Shown here in pieces: positions 55,233 through 64,000 of a stretch of 64,000 nt of DNA. Source of the stretch: Mycolicibacterium sp. P1-18 (GTDB lineage: Bacteria; Actinomycetota; Actinomycetes; Mycobacteriales; Mycobacteriaceae); contig NZ_NPKR01000002.1 of NCBI RefSeq assembly GCF_008329535.1, forward strand, positions 558,001 to 622,000, given 5' to 3'. The position numbers were made by a program, and so were the translations under genes. The notes under the pieces are model-generated. The model did no database searches. It had not been told where the DNA came from and saw only the letters and a program-made list of their open reading frames with translations. The first letter of the stretch is position 1, and every line of letters starts with the position of its first letter.

Positions 55233-56536
55233 GCCCGGCCCCGTCCGACCTGGCCGGGCTGACCGTCGGCATCTGGGGATTCGGCCGGGAGGGCGTCTCG
55301 ATGGCGCGGACGGCAGCCGCCGCCGGCGCCGCCCGCGTCGAGGCCGTCGACGACATGGGCCGACGCCCCTTCGAGGAACCGGGGGACATCCCCCGCCTGG
55401 AGGTGTTCCGCGGCTCCGAGCACCTCGCGCGGCTGAGCGCGTGTGACGTCGTGTTCGTCAGTCCCGGCGTGCCGTGGCGGCAGCCGGTCTTCGAGGAGCT
55501 GCGGCGCTCCGGCATCCGGATCTCCAGTGCCGCCGACTGGTTCGTGTCCCGGCACGGCGCGGCCACCGTCGGCGTCACCGGCACCAAGGGCAAGAGCACC
55601 ACCGCGTCGTTCCTGAGTCACCTGCTTCGGCAGATCAGCGTGGACGCCGTCGTCGCGGGCAACATCGGCACGCCGCTGTCGGACCTGTCGCCCGGCGAGG
55701 GCACGGTCGTCGTCGCGGAGATCTCCAGTCAGCAGGCCGCGTTGCTGACCAATTCACCCGCCGTGGCGGTGATCACGAACCTCTTCGAGGACCACCTGGA
55801 CTGGCACGGCGACCGCGACGCCTACCACCTGGCCAAGGCGAACGTGTTCCGGCGCGGCGGCCGTTCCCTGGTGACCACGCCGCAGGTCGTCGCGACGCTG
55901 GAGCGGCTCGGGGTGCCGCCGGTCGACCTCGAGGTGCGCCTCGTCGACCCGGCCCGGATCGAGCACACCGCGAGCACGTCGGTGATGGCCTACGAGCACA
56001 ACGTCGTCAACGGTGCGCTGGCCGCCGTGGCCGCCGCGGAGGTTCTCGGCAGGGCGGTCACGCCCGAGGAGTTCGAATCCGCCGTCCGGACGTACCCGGG
56101 TCTGCCGCACCGGCTTCAGACCGTCCGCACCACGGGGCGCGTGCAGTGGATCGACGACACCCTCGCCACGACGGGGGAGAGCGTCACCGCGGCGCTGAGG
56201 GCGATGGATCCCGATCGGCACGTCGCCGTGATCGTCGGCGGCATGGACCGCCAGTTGAACTACGAGCAGCTCGACGAGTACCTGTGCCGCGGCGAGCGCC
56301 GGGTGTCGCTGATCCAGTCGCCCACCAACGGCGCGGCCATCGGCGCCGAATTCGCCCGCCGCCACCCGTCGCGCACCCATCTGGTGGACGGCCTCGAGGC
56401 GGCCGTGCGCGTGGCCGCGGGGCTGCCCGACGTCGACGTCGTGCTGCTGTCGCCCGGCGCCGCCAGTTATGACCTATACGTCAACTACGAGGCGAAGGCC
56501 GCCGCGTACTGCGGTTTCATCGACGCGCTCGGCTGA
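55229..56536 (+). CDS. murD2: MurD2-type UDP-N-acetylmuramoyl-L-alanine--L-glutamate ligase
   Basis: 435-residue Mur ligase. Rossmann domain 1 begins [19 protein letters not shown]; the ATP P-loop GTKGKST is at residues 118-124; EISSQQ and [11 protein letters not shown] follow, with Lys203 in LAKANVF at the place of the carbamylated lysine. Domain 3 has [10 protein letters not shown] and [19 protein letters not shown], the MurD-type ending. Differences from canonical MurD (EISSQQ for [17 protein letters not shown] for NISPDHLDRH) and the partner murL suggest L-Glu rather than D-Glu as substrate. The housekeeping MurD would lie in the dcw cluster, outside this window. Confidence 0.78.
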   Translation: MSPAPSDLAGLTVGIWGFGREGVSMARTAAAAGAARVEAVDDMGRRPFEEPGDIPRLEVFRGSEHLARLSACDVVFVSPGVPWRQPVFEELRRSGIRISSAADWFVSRHGAATVGVTGTKGKSTTASFLSHLLRQISVDAVVAGNIGTPLSDLSPGEGTVVVAEISSQQAALLTNSPAVAVITNLFEDHLDWHGDRDAYHLAKANVFRRGGRSLVTTPQVVATLERLGVPPVDLEVRLVDPARIEHTASTSVMAYEHNVVNGALAAVAAAEVLGRAVTPEEFESAVRTYPGLPHRLQTVRTTGRVQWIDDTLATTGESVTAALRAMDPDRHVAVIVGGMDRQLNYEQLDEYLCRGERRVSLIQSPTNGAAIGAEFARRHPSRTHLVDGLEAAVRVAAGLPDVDVVLLSPGAASYDLYVNYEAKAAAYCGFIDALG

Positions 56537-56569
56537 CGCACCAACCCCCACCCGTCCGATGGCGTTCGG

Positions 56570-56591
56570 TTGTCGGCAGGCGAACTAATCT
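56570..56591 (+). promoter_or_regulatory. PafBC-like (RecA-independent) promoter of uvrC
   Basis: TTGTCGGCA (56570-56578), 7 nt, then TAATCT (56586-56591), which ends exactly 7 nt before GTG 56599. This resembles the mycobacterial DNA-damage promoter tTGTCRgtg-N8-TAnnnT, with a spacer one base short and two differences in the lower-case positions. It also predicts a leaderless uvrC mRNA. Confidence 0.5.
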
Positions 56592-56598
56592 GGAACCC

Positions 56599-58602
56599 GT
56601 GCCCGATCCAGCGACCTACCGGCCGGCCCCGGGCTCGATACCCGTCGAGCCCGGCGTCTACCGGTTCCGCGATCCGCACGGCCGGGTGATCTACGTCGGC
56701 AAGGCCAAGAGCCTGCGCAGCCGCCTCAACTCCTACTTCGCCGACCTCTCCGGACTGGCTCCCAGAACCCGGCAGATGGTGACCACCGCGGGCAGCGTCG
56801 AGTGGACCGTCGTCGGCACCGAGGTCGAGGCGCTCCAGCTCGAGTACAACTGGATCAAGGAATTCGACCCCCGGTTCAACATCCGCTACCGCGACGACAA
56901 GTCGTATCCCGTCCTCGCCGTCACGCTCAACGAGGAGTACCCGCGGCTGTTCGTCTACCGCGGTCCGCGCCGCAAGGGCGTGCGCTACTTCGGTCCCTAC
57001 TCCCACGCCTGGGCGATCCGGGAAACCCTCGACCTGCTGACCCGGGTCTTCCCGGCCCGCACCTGCTCCAACGGGGTGTTCAAGCGGCACAACCAGATTG
57101 GCCGACCGTGCCTGCTGGGGTACATCGACAAGTGCTCGGCGCCGTGTGTCGGCCGGGTCAGCGCTGAGGAACACCGGCGCATCGTGCTCGACTTCTGCGA
57201 CTTCCTGGCCGGCAAGACCGACCGGTTGGCCCGCGACATGGAGCAGCAGATGAACGCGGCGGCCGAGGCGCTCGACTTCGAGCGGGCCGCCCGGCTGCGC
57301 GACGACATCGGCGCCCTCAAGCGGGCGCTGGAGAAGCAGACCGTCGTCTTCGGGGACGGCACCGACGCCGACGTGGTGGCGTTCGCCGACGACGAGCTGG
57401 AAGCCGCCGTCCAGGTGTTCCACGTGCGCGGCGGACGGGTGCGCGGCCAGCGCGGGTGGGTCGTGGAGAAGTCTGGCGAGCCCGGAAAATCTGGGCAGGA
57501 GCACCTCGTCGAGCAGTTCCTCACCCAGTTCTACGGCGACCAGGCCGAGTTGAGCGGTGGTGGCGCCACCGGGGTGGACGAGGCCACCAACCTGGTGCCC
57601 CGGCAGGTGCTGGTGCCGGTGCTGCCCGACAACGCCGAGGAACTCGCGGCCTGGCTCAGCGGGTTACGCGGGTCCAACGTGCAGTTGCGGGTGCCCGCCC
57701 GCGGTGACAAGAAGGCGCTGGCCGAGACCGTGCACCGCAACGCCAAGGACCAGCTGGCGCAGCACAAGCTCAAGCGCGCCGGGGACTTCAACGCCAGATC
57801 CGAAGCGCTGCAAAGCATCCAAGAATTCCTGGGACTCACCGAGGCGCCGCTGCGCATCGAGTGCGTCGACATCAGCCACGTGCAGGGCACCGACGTGGTG
57901 GCGTCGCTGGTGGTCTTCGAGGACGGGTTGCCGCGCAAGTCCGACTACCGGCACTACGCCATCCGCGAAGCCGCGGGCGACGGCCGCTCCGACGACGTCG
58001 CCTCCATCGCCGAGGTGACGAGGCGGCGCTTCGCGCGGCACGTGGCCGACGCCCAGGCGCCCGTCGTCGAGGACGGCAAGGCCAGACGATTCGCCTACCC
58101 GCCCAACCTGTTCGTCGTCGACGGTGGCGCGCCCCAGGTGAACGCGGCCGCCGCGGTGCTCGAGGAGCTGGGGATCGCCGACGTCGCGGTCATCGGGCTG
58201 GCGAAGCGGCTGGAGGAGGTGTGGGTGCCGGGCCAGCCGGATCCGGTGATCATGCCGCGCAACAGCGACGGGCTGTACCTGCTGCAGCGCGTACGCGACG
58301 AGGCGCACCGCTTCGCGATCACCTACCACCGGAGCAAGCGGTCGAAGCGGATGACCGCGTCGGCACTAGACTCCGTGCGGGGACTGGGGGAGCACAGGCG
58401 AAAGGCGTTGGTGACTCACTTCGGGTCGGTGGCCCGGTTGAAGGACGCCACCGTCGAGGAGATCACCGCGGTGCCGGGAATCGGAGTGGCCACGGCGAAC
58501 GCCGTCCTGGAGGCACTCGGCGTGCCTACGATCAAGGACGAGGTGTCGATGACGGGCCAGGGGATGACGACGAGCGAGAAGCTGGAGGCGGATCGCGCAT
58601 GA
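56599..58602 (+). CDS. uvrC: Excinuclease ABC subunit C
   Basis: 667 residues; makes the dual incisions in nucleotide excision repair. GIY-YIG nuclease domain [20 protein letters not shown] at residues 18-37, Cys cluster CSNGVF...[13 protein letters not shown] near 155-180, UVR motif near 215, RNase H-like C-terminal nuclease with [17 protein letters not shown] and [12 protein letters not shown], and a final HhH pair ([24 protein letters not shown]). GTG start follows a leaderless, damage-type promoter. The stop overlaps rapZ. Confidence 0.96.
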   Translation: MPDPATYRPAPGSIPVEPGVYRFRDPHGRVIYVGKAKSLRSRLNSYFADLSGLAPRTRQMVTTAGSVEWTVVGTEVEALQLEYNWIKEFDPRFNIRYRDDKSYPVLAVTLNEEYPRLFVYRGPRRKGVRYFGPYSHAWAIRETLDLLTRVFPARTCSNGVFKRHNQIGRPCLLGYIDKCSAPCVGRVSAEEHRRIVLDFCDFLAGKTDRLARDMEQQMNAAAEALDFERAARLRDDIGALKRALEKQTVVFGDGTDADVVAFADDELEAAVQVFHVRGGRVRGQRGWVVEKSGEPGKSGQEHLVEQFLTQFYGDQAELSGGGATGVDEATNLVPRQVLVPVLPDNAEELAAWLSGLRGSNVQLRVPARGDKKALAETVHRNAKDQLAQHKLKRAGDFNARSEALQSIQEFLGLTEAPLRIECVDISHVQGTDVVASLVVFEDGLPRKSDYRHYAIREAAGDGRSDDVASIAEVTRRRFARHVADAQAPVVEDGKARRFAYPPNLFVVDGGAPQVNAAAAVLEELGIADVAVIGLAKRLEEVWVPGQPDPVIMPRNSDGLYLLQRVRDEAHRFAITYHRSKRSKRMTASALDSVRGLGEHRRKALVTHFGSVARLKDATVEEITAVPGIGVATANAVLEALGVPTIKDEVSMTGQGMTTSEKLEADRA

Positions 58603-59504
58603 CCGATCTGCGCGAAGGCCACGGCGACGATCCGCCCGCGGCCGGGATCGACGTCGTCCTCGTCACCGGTCTGTCGGGCGCGGGCCGCGGCACCGCCGCG
58701 AAGGTCCTCGAAGACCTCGGCTGGTACGTCGCCGACAACCTGCCGCCCGAACTGATCGCCAGGATGGTCGAGCTGGGGCTGGCCGCCGGATCGCGCATCA
58801 CCCAGCTCGCCGTCGTGATGGACGTGCGGTCGCGTGGGTTCACCGGCGACCTGGAATGGGTGCGGCACGACCTCGCCACCCGCGGCATCACCCCCCGGGT
58901 GCTGTTCCTCGAGGCCTCCGACGACATCCTGGTCCGCCGGTACGAGCAGAACCGGCGCAGCCACCCGCTGCAGGGCAATCAGACTCTGGCCGAAGGCATT
59001 TCCGCGGAGCGGACCATGCTGGCGCCCATCCGGGCCGCGGCCGACCTGGTGATCGACACCTCGTCGCTGCCGGTGCCCGCCCTCCGGGAGACCATCGAGC
59101 GGGCGTTCGCCGCCGAGACGGTGGCACACACCAACGTGACCGTCGAGTCGTTCGGCTACAAGTACGGCCTGCCGATGGACGCCGACACCGTCATGGACGT
59201 CCGCTTCCTGCCCAACCCGCACTGGGTCGACGAGCTGCGACCGCACACCGGTCGGCATCCGGCGGTGCGCGACTACGTCCTCGGCCAACCGGGGGCGGCG
59301 GACTTCATCGACACCTACCATCGGCTTCTGGACGTCGTCATCGACGGATACCGCAGGGAGGGCAAGCGCTACATGACCGTCGCGATCGGGTGCACGGGCG
59401 GCAAGCATCGCAGCGTCGCCATCGCCGAAGCCCTCGCGGGGCGACTCGACGGTGACGGCGATCTGACGGTGCGGGTGCTGCACCGGGATCTGGGCCGCGA
59501 GTGA
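58599..59504 (+). CDS. rapZ: RapZ family nucleotide-binding protein
   Basis: 301 residues (Rv1421). Walker A-like loop GLSGAGRGT lies near residues 25-33, with Arg where classical P-loops have Lys, the usual state in mycobacteria; Walker B-type DVRSRGF follows. The C-terminal domain ends with the RapZ signature [27 protein letters not shown] (in part), which binds sugar nucleotide-type ligands or RNA in other bacteria. The uvrC-rapZ-yvcK-whiA order is conserved across actinobacteria. Confidence 0.93.
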   Translation: MTDLREGHGDDPPAAGIDVVLVTGLSGAGRGTAAKVLEDLGWYVADNLPPELIARMVELGLAAGSRITQLAVVMDVRSRGFTGDLEWVRHDLATRGITPRVLFLEASDDILVRRYEQNRRSHPLQGNQTLAEGISAERTMLAPIRAAADLVIDTSSLPVPALRETIERAFAAETVAHTNVTVESFGYKYGLPMDADTVMDVRFLPNPHWVDELRPHTGRHPAVRDYVLGQPGAADFIDTYHRLLDVVIDGYRREGKRYMTVAIGCTGGKHRSVAIAEALAGRLDGDGDLTVRVLHRDLGRE

Positions 59505-60502
59505 GCGCACGCATCGTCGCACTGGGTGGCGGCCACGGTCTGTATGCGACGCTGTCGGCCCTGCGCCGGTTGACGCCCCACGTGACCGCGATCGTCACGG
59601 TCGCCGACGACGGCGGCTCGTCGGGTCGGCTGCGCAGCGAACTCGACGTCGTCCCGCCGGGCGATCTGCGAATGGCATTGGCGGCGTTGGCATCCGACAC
59701 CCCTCACGGCCATCTGTGGGCGACCATCCTGCAGCACCGGTTCGGCGGCAGCGGCGCGCTGGCCGGCCACCCCATCGGCAACCTGCTGCTCGCCGGGCTC
59801 AACGAGGTGCTGGCCGACCCGGTCGCCGCACTCGACGAACTCGGCCGCATCCTGGACCTCAAGGGCCGGGTGCTGCCGATGTGCCCGATCGCATTGCAGA
59901 TCGAGGCCGACGTCGCGGGACTGGAGTCCGACCCGCGGATGAGTCGCGTCATCCGGGGCCAGGTCGCCGTGGCCACCACCGTGGGCAAGGTCCGACGGGT
60001 TCGCCTGCATCCGGGCAATCCGCCGGCCACCCGGCAGGCGGTCGACGCCATCATGGCGGCCGACCTCGTCGTGCTGGGCCCGGGCTCCTGGTTCACCAGC
60101 GTGATTCCCCACGTGCTGGTGCCGCAACTGGCCGCGGCGCTGCAGGCGACGACCGCGCGGCGCGCCCTGGTGCTCAACCTGGTGGCCGAACCCGGCGAGA
60201 CGGCGGGATTCTCCGCCGAGCGCCACATCCACGTACTGGCGCAGCATGCGCCAGGTTTCACCGTGCACGACATCGTCGTCGATGCGGCAGGCGTACCGGG
60301 GGAGCGGGAACGGGACCAACTTCGGCGCACCGCGGCCAGCCTCGAGGCTCGGGTGGAGTTCGCTGACGTGTCCAGACCTGGTACACCATTACATGACCCG
60401 GCCAAGTTGGCCGCGGCGCTGGAGCGAGTGAGGCTGCGCGGTAGTGCACCCGTGCCGCCGCCGGCTCCGCCGGCCGCCGCCCAGTCGGTCGACGAAAGGT
60501 GA
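59501..60502 (+). CDS. cuvA: YvcK/CuvA family gluconeogenesis factor
   Basis: 333 residues, CofD-like fold. [18 protein letters not shown] at the N terminus, [16 protein letters not shown] near residue 35, [12 protein letters not shown] and the sugar-nucleotide loop [16 protein letters not shown]. In mycobacteria CuvA (Rv1422) binds UDP-GlcNAc-type ligands and affects cell-wall metabolism and carbon use. GTG start overlaps the rapZ stop. Confidence 0.93.
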   Translation: MSARIVALGGGHGLYATLSALRRLTPHVTAIVTVADDGGSSGRLRSELDVVPPGDLRMALAALASDTPHGHLWATILQHRFGGSGALAGHPIGNLLLAGLNEVLADPVAALDELGRILDLKGRVLPMCPIALQIEADVAGLESDPRMSRVIRGQVAVATTVGKVRRVRLHPGNPPATRQAVDAIMAADLVVLGPGSWFTSVIPHVLVPQLAAALQATTARRALVLNLVAEPGETAGFSAERHIHVLAQHAPGFTVHDIVVDAAGVPGERERDQLRRTAASLEARVEFADVSRPGTPLHDPAKLAAALERVRLRGSAPVPPPAPPAAAQSVDER

Positions 60503-60509
60503 CGATCTC

Positions 60510-61493
60510 GTGGCGATGACAGCCGAGGTCAAGGACGAGCTCAGCCGGCTCGTGATCAACTCGGTCAGCGCGCGGCGTGCGGAAGTGGCGTCACTGCTGC
60601 GTTTCGCCGGTGGCCTGCACATCGTGGCGGGCCGGGTGGTGGTCGAGGCCGAGGTGGACCTCGGGGTCATCGCGCGGCGGCTGCGCAAGGACATCCACGA
60701 CCTGTACGGCTACAACGCGGTCGTGCACGTGATGACGGCCAGCGGCATCCGCAAGGGCACCAGGTACGTGGTGCGGGTGGCGCAGGACGGTGAGGCGCTG
60801 GCCCGGCAGACCGGGTTGCTGGATTTGCGCGGCCGGCCGGTGCGCGGTTTGCCCGCGCAGGTCGTGGGCGGCAGCGTCGGCGACGCCGAAGCCGCGTGGC
60901 GCGGCGCCTTCCTTGCGCACGGGTCGCTCACCGAGCCCGGCCGTTCGTCGTCGTTGGAGATCAGCTGCCCCGGTCCCGAGGCAGCCCTCGCGCTCGTCGG
61001 TGCGGCGCGCCGGCTCGGCGTCAGCGCCAAGGCCCGCGAGGTGCGCGGCAGCGACCGGGTGGTGGTCCGCGACGGGGAGGCCATCGGCGCGCTGTTGACG
61101 CGGATGGGCGCTCAGGACACCCGGCTGACGTGGGAGGAGCGACGCCTCCGCCGCGAGGTGCGGGCGACCGCGAACCGCCTCGCCAACTTCGACGACGCGA
61201 ACCTGCGCCGCTCGGCCCGCGCGGCGGTGGCCGCCGCGGCCCGGGTCGAACGCGCGCTGCACATCCTCGGCGACTCGGTGCCCGACCACCTGTCCAACGC
61301 GGGCCGACTGCGGGTCGAGCACCGGCAGGCGTCCCTGGAGGAACTGGGCCGGCTCGCCGAGCCGCCGATGACCAAGGATGCCGTGGCGGGGCGGATTCGA
61401 CGGCTGTTGTCGATGGCCGACCGCAAGGCCAAGCAGGACGGCATCCCCGACACCGAGTCGGCCGTGACGCCGGATCTGCTGGACGACGCCTAG
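60510..61493 (+). CDS. whiA: Sporulation-type transcription regulator WhiA
   Basis: 327 residues. N-terminal LAGLIDADG-like homing-endonuclease fold (about 15-225, without catalytic residues) and a C-terminal helix-turn-helix in [30 protein letters not shown]. Starts [15 protein letters not shown], matching Rv1423. In Streptomyces it works with WhiB during septation; mycobacteria do not sporulate, so the role here concerns division or growth. GTG at 60510 has GAAAGGTG upstream; ATG at 60516 is an alternative. Confidence 0.95.
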   Translation: MAMTAEVKDELSRLVINSVSARRAEVASLLRFAGGLHIVAGRVVVEAEVDLGVIARRLRKDIHDLYGYNAVVHVMTASGIRKGTRYVVRVAQDGEALARQTGLLDLRGRPVRGLPAQVVGGSVGDAEAAWRGAFLAHGSLTEPGRSSSLEISCPGPEAALALVGAARRLGVSAKAREVRGSDRVVVRDGEAIGALLTRMGAQDTRLTWEERRLRREVRATANRLANFDDANLRRSARAAVAAAARVERALHILGDSVPDHLSNAGRLRVEHRQASLEELGRLAEPPMTKDAVAGRIRRLLSMADRKAKQDGIPDTESAVTPDLLDDA

Positions 61494-61504
61494 GCACCTA
61501 GGCG
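61487..61504. terminator. 18-bp palindrome holding both convergent stop codons
   Basis: CGCCTAGG-CA-CCTAGGCG; the whiA TAG (61491-61493) and the hydrolase TAG (61498-61500, minus strand) each lie in one arm. Eight complementary bases per arm. May act as a compact bidirectional terminator. Confidence 0.4.
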
Positions 61505-63165
61505 GCAACCGCCGTCGGCGCCGGCAGCGGATTGGCCGCTGGGTTGGCCGCCAGCGCGTCGAGGACCGCGGCCATCGCCTGCGGGCTCAGGAAGATGTTG
61601 GCGTGGCCGACGACGAGCCCCGGATACCGGTCCTGCAGGACGACGTTGGTCACGCCCGCGCCGGTCAGGGCCTGCTGCGTGTAGGGCGTGACGACCTCGT
61701 CGTTGACCGAGGAGATGGTCGTGTACAGCACGCCCGGCCTGGTGTCGCCGTCCCCGTAGACCTCCTGCTGGAACGGCGATCCCTGCGCCTGCTGGAACAA
61801 CGCGGGCGCGATCAGGTCCGCGATGCCGACCAGCAGCGGTCCCAGGATCGGGATGGACGTCAACCCGTTGAGCTGGTCGAAGTCGGTGCCGTGATTGCTC
61901 GGGGCGAGGCCGATGACCTGGGAGACCTTGTCCGCACCGCCGAGTTCGTTGACGTAGTACACCGGCAGGATCCCGCCGCCCTGAGAGTGCCCGATCAGAA
62001 TGACCTTGGGAGCCCCGGTGAGGGCGAGCACCCGGTCCACCTCGGCGGCCAGTTCCCGGCCGGACTGCCGGATGTCGCCGACCGCCTGAATCGGGAAGTT
62101 CGGATCGGCGGTGGTGTTGCCGTAGTTGAACGTGAAGACCTTGTAGCCCGCGTTGGCCAGCACCGGCGCGCCGACCGACCAGTTCGCGCCCTGCGTCGCC
62201 GTGGTGCCGTTGAGCAGGATGATCGGCAGCGGGTGCTCGGGGGTGACCGTGATGGACGGGTCGTTCGCACCCGCGGGTGGTCTGGTGGGGGTGAAGAAGG
62301 AGAGCCCGTCGAGAATGCCGTAGTTGACGGCGAACTGGCCGCTCGGGGATTCCAGCGGCGCGCCGGCCAGGGTCCGTCCGACGGCGGCGGCGGCGTTGAC
62401 CACGGACATGGCCAACAGGTACGGCACGCCGAGGAAGCTGGACGGGCCGAAGGCCTGGGCGACGACGCTCGCGGCGGTGTGGACCACCGACACGGTCACC
62501 GTGGCGACGTCGACGGCCAGGCCGGCGAACTGCAGGTCGAGCCGGGGCGCGATGGTCGGGGCGGGGTTGGGGGCGACGACCGCCGCCGCAGCGACGGCTG
62601 GCGGGGCGGTGACCGCTGGGGGAGTGACCGCCGGCGCGACACCGCGCAGGACGGGCGCGACGACGCTCGGCGCCTCGGGTCGGGACGGCTCGGGACGCGA
62701 CACCACGGCGGTATCCCGTTGCTGCGCATGCTTGTTCGGGATCGGGGGCGCCTCGACGGGCGGGGCGGTGACCGGCTCCGGATCGGCCTCCGCCGGGTCG
62801 GCTTCCACCGGGTCTGCCTTCACCGGCTCGGCTTCCACCGGGTGATCGGCGTCGTCCTTGGCCGGTGTCGACCCGACGGTCTGATGCGTGGTGCCGGTCG
62901 CCGGACTCGTCGGCGCCGTCGGTTCCGGCTTCGTGTCCGGCTTGGCGTCCGGCGTGTCCTTCTGAGGTGACGTGTCGCCGGACGCCGCCGAGGACGTGGA
63001 CGTGCCGCCGGAACCGGAGGGCCCCTCGTCGGCCAAAGCGACGCCGCCGCTGCCCAGGGCTCCGGCGGAGAACCCGGCCAGGAGGACCGCGGCAAGCGAC
63101 AGACGCAGTCGCACGGCCGCCGCCGGCTTGGGGTGGGAACTGGGGCGACGGGACTTCTCCGGCAT
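61498..63165 (-). CDS. Secreted alpha/beta hydrolase with Pro/Ala-rich linker
   Basis: 555 residues. Arg/Lys-rich start and hydrophobic core LSLAAVLLAGFSAGALGSGGVALA form a signal peptide. Residues about 50-200 are low complexity, with short repeats of the PVEADP/PVKADP type and many Pro, Thr and Ala. The catalytic domain (about 310-555) has LLNGTTATQG, nucleophile elbow VILIGHSQGGG, acid region near SVNDEVVTPYT and His in VVGHANIF: a class 2 lipase/triacylglycerol lipase-like fold, as in mycobacterial PE-associated and cutinase-like esterases. GGAGG lies five bases before the ATG. Substrate unknown. Confidence 0.83.
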   Translation of the reverse strand: MPEKSRRPSSHPKPAAAVRLRLSLAAVLLAGFSAGALGSGGVALADEGPSGSGGTSTSSAASGDTSPQKDTPDAKPDTKPEPTAPTSPATGTTHQTVGSTPAKDDADHPVEAEPVKADPVEADPAEADPEPVTAPPVEAPPIPNKHAQQRDTAVVSRPEPSRPEAPSVVAPVLRGVAPAVTPPAVTAPPAVAAAAVVAPNPAPTIAPRLDLQFAGLAVDVATVTVSVVHTAASVVAQAFGPSSFLGVPYLLAMSVVNAAAAVGRTLAGAPLESPSGQFAVNYGILDGLSFFTPTRPPAGANDPSITVTPEHPLPIILLNGTTATQGANWSVGAPVLANAGYKVFTFNYGNTTADPNFPIQAVGDIRQSGRELAAEVDRVLALTGAPKVILIGHSQGGGILPVYYVNELGGADKVSQVIGLAPSNHGTDFDQLNGLTSIPILGPLLVGIADLIAPALFQQAQGSPFQQEVYGDGDTRPGVLYTTISSVNDEVVTPYTQQALTGAGVTNVVLQDRYPGLVVGHANIFLSPQAMAAVLDALAANPAANPLPAPTAVAA

Positions 63166-63247
63166 CTGAACCTCCGACTCGAGCTAACGGACCGTAGCCG
63201 CTGCACGGCGGTGGCGGCCGCGGTTCGGTCGAATCGGCCGTCGCCGC

Positions 63248-63253
63248 TACCGT
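63248..63253 (+). promoter_or_regulatory. Candidate leaderless -10 box
   Basis: TACCGT, 6 nt before ATG 63260 of the solute-binding-like gene. Confidence 0.45.
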
Positions 63254-63259
63254 GAGCCG

Positions 63260-63967
63260 ATGGACACCCTGCGGGTGGGCACGTTGGTTCCCGACCCACC
63301 GTTCGCCGGCATGGACGGTGGCGGAGGTCTCGCGGTCGACCTGGCCACCGTTCTGGCCGCCGCCCTCGGCCTGCGCGTCGAGTCGGTCGCCCACGACGAC
63401 GTCGACGGTGCCCTCGCCGCTCTCGTGGCCGGCGGGTGCGACTGCGTGATCGCGGGCGTCGCCGTCACGGCCGAACGCCGGCGAGTGGCCGCCTTCGGGC
63501 CGCCGTACCTGGTGTCGGATCTGGCCCTCGCCGTCGACGCCGCGCGTCATCCGGCGGTCCGGTCGGTCGACGACCTCGCCGGCCTGACGGTCGCGGTCCG
63601 GCGCGGGTCCACCGGCCAGGCCGTCGCCGAACGCCTGCTGGCCGACGGCCGGGTCGCGGCGGTCCGCGCGTTCGACGAACCCGAATTTCATTCGATCGCA
63701 ACCCAACTCGCGGCAGCCGGGTGCGACGCGCTGATGGCCCTCGCGCCCACGCTCGCCGCGCTCGTCGGGCCGCTGCCCGACGTCGACCTGGTGCAGCGCG
63801 GCCTGTCGCGGGAGGAGATCGCCGTCGCCGTCGCCCCGGGTGACGACGCGCTGGCGGCGCAGCTCGTCACGGCGCAGGAACGGCTCGAGGCCGACGGCTC
63901 GTTACAGGAAATGCGCCTCGAATGGCTCGGCAACCCGTACCGGGACCAGAGTCTGGCCACCCACTGA
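63260..63967 (+). CDS. Orphan periplasmic-binding-fold (SBP family 3) protein
   Basis: 235 residues resembling amino-acid ABC transporter solute-binding proteins: LRVGTLVPDPPFAGM start, AVDLATVLAAALGLRVE, the motif VIAGVAVTAERRRVAAFGPPYLVSDLALAV (in parts) equivalent to the usual ITxxRxxxxxFSxPY, and a lobe-2 segment [17 protein letters not shown]. It has no signal peptide or lipobox and no permease or ATPase gene follows in the window, so it may be a cytoplasmic ligand sensor or a chorismate/arogenate dehydratase-like enzyme. Last complete gene; 33 bases remain after it. Confidence 0.75.
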   Translation: MDTLRVGTLVPDPPFAGMDGGGGLAVDLATVLAAALGLRVESVAHDDVDGALAALVAGGCDCVIAGVAVTAERRRVAAFGPPYLVSDLALAVDAARHPAVRSVDDLAGLTVAVRRGSTGQAVAERLLADGRVAAVRAFDEPEFHSIATQLAAAGCDALMALAPTLAALVGPLPDVDLVQRGLSREEIAVAVAPGDDALAAQLVTAQERLEADGSLQEMRLEWLGNPYRDQSLATH

Positions 63968-64000
63968 CCAGCCTTCGCGTCGAGGACGGCGCACCACTAG

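Noticed and set aside
61770..63140. Long plus-strand frame (455 codons) opposite the secreted hydrolase
   Set aside because: Arg/Gly-rich antisense reading of a gene with clear signal peptide and catalytic motifs.

Overview
This is a high-GC actinobacterial chromosome segment, almost certainly from a non-tuberculous Mycobacterium (Mycolicibacterium type). Gene order follows, block by block, the M. tuberculosis neighbourhoods alaS-aroE-aroC/K/B/Q-pepQ-efp-nusB (Rv2555c to Rv2533c) and pyrR-pyrF-mihF-metK-lipH/lipI-priA-fmt-rib-uvrC-whiA (Rv1379 to Rv1423). Other hallmarks are a mIHF gene, LprG-P55, a LipI/LipH pair, a DUF222-HNH (13E12-type) gene, frequent GTG starts, ATGA/GTGA gene overlaps and many apparently leaderless promoters. 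No tRNA, rRNA, insertion sequence, CRISPR array or PE/PPE gene was seen.

Layout. 1-10.5 kb: the end of alaS, then ruvX, mltG and the shikimate genes (aroE, aroC, aroK, aroB, aroQ) with a small A24 peptidase and a GNAT enzyme between them; a divergent pair B-4DMT/pepQ; efp and nusB. 10.5-17.3 kb: an accessory stretch with a GT2 glycosyltransferase, a DUF222-HNH protein under a probable LexA box, an NDH-2-like flavoprotein, two SDR-type genes (one only an N-terminal half) and a serine hydrolase. 17.3-26 kb: the complete pyrimidine operon pyrR-pyrB-pyrC-(PH-like)-carA-carB-pyrF, preceded by a leader that can fold to hide the pyrR ribosome-binding site. 26-31 kb: a small secreted protein, then mihF-gmk-rpoZ-coaBC and metK. 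31-37.4 kb: catabolic genes (acetamidase/formamidase, SDR, cupin, flavin monooxygenase, lipH, lipI) and a YhhN protein. 37.4-46 kb: priA, a DUF2207-LemA pair, fmt, rsmB, rpe and ribD. 46-52.7 kb: a 51-codon small gene, P55-LprG, GNAT, ribE, an ANTAR protein, ribBA, ribH and a PH-domain protein.

53.1-56.5 kb holds the most unusual content: three overlapping genes, namely a protein with weak resemblance to fold-type-IV PLP enzymes, a MurL-type UDP-MurNAc-L-Ala-L-Glu epimerase and a MurD2-type ligase. Together the last two would form the alternative route that puts D-glutamate into peptidoglycan precursors by epimerising L-Glu after it is attached, instead of using free D-Glu from MurI plus MurD. 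The cassette sits between the Rv1417 homologue and uvrC, where M. tuberculosis has other genes. 56.6-64 kb: uvrC-rapZ-yvcK-whiA, a secreted Pro/Ala-rich alpha/beta hydrolase and an orphan solute-binding-like protein.

Regulatory features read directly from sequence include the PyrR leader, a LexA-like palindrome over a start codon, a PafBC-like promoter at uvrC, a CRP-like palindrome, two very long perfect inverted repeats (22 and 28 bp arms) that are probable terminators, and at least nine start codons placed 5-8 nt after a TANNNT box.
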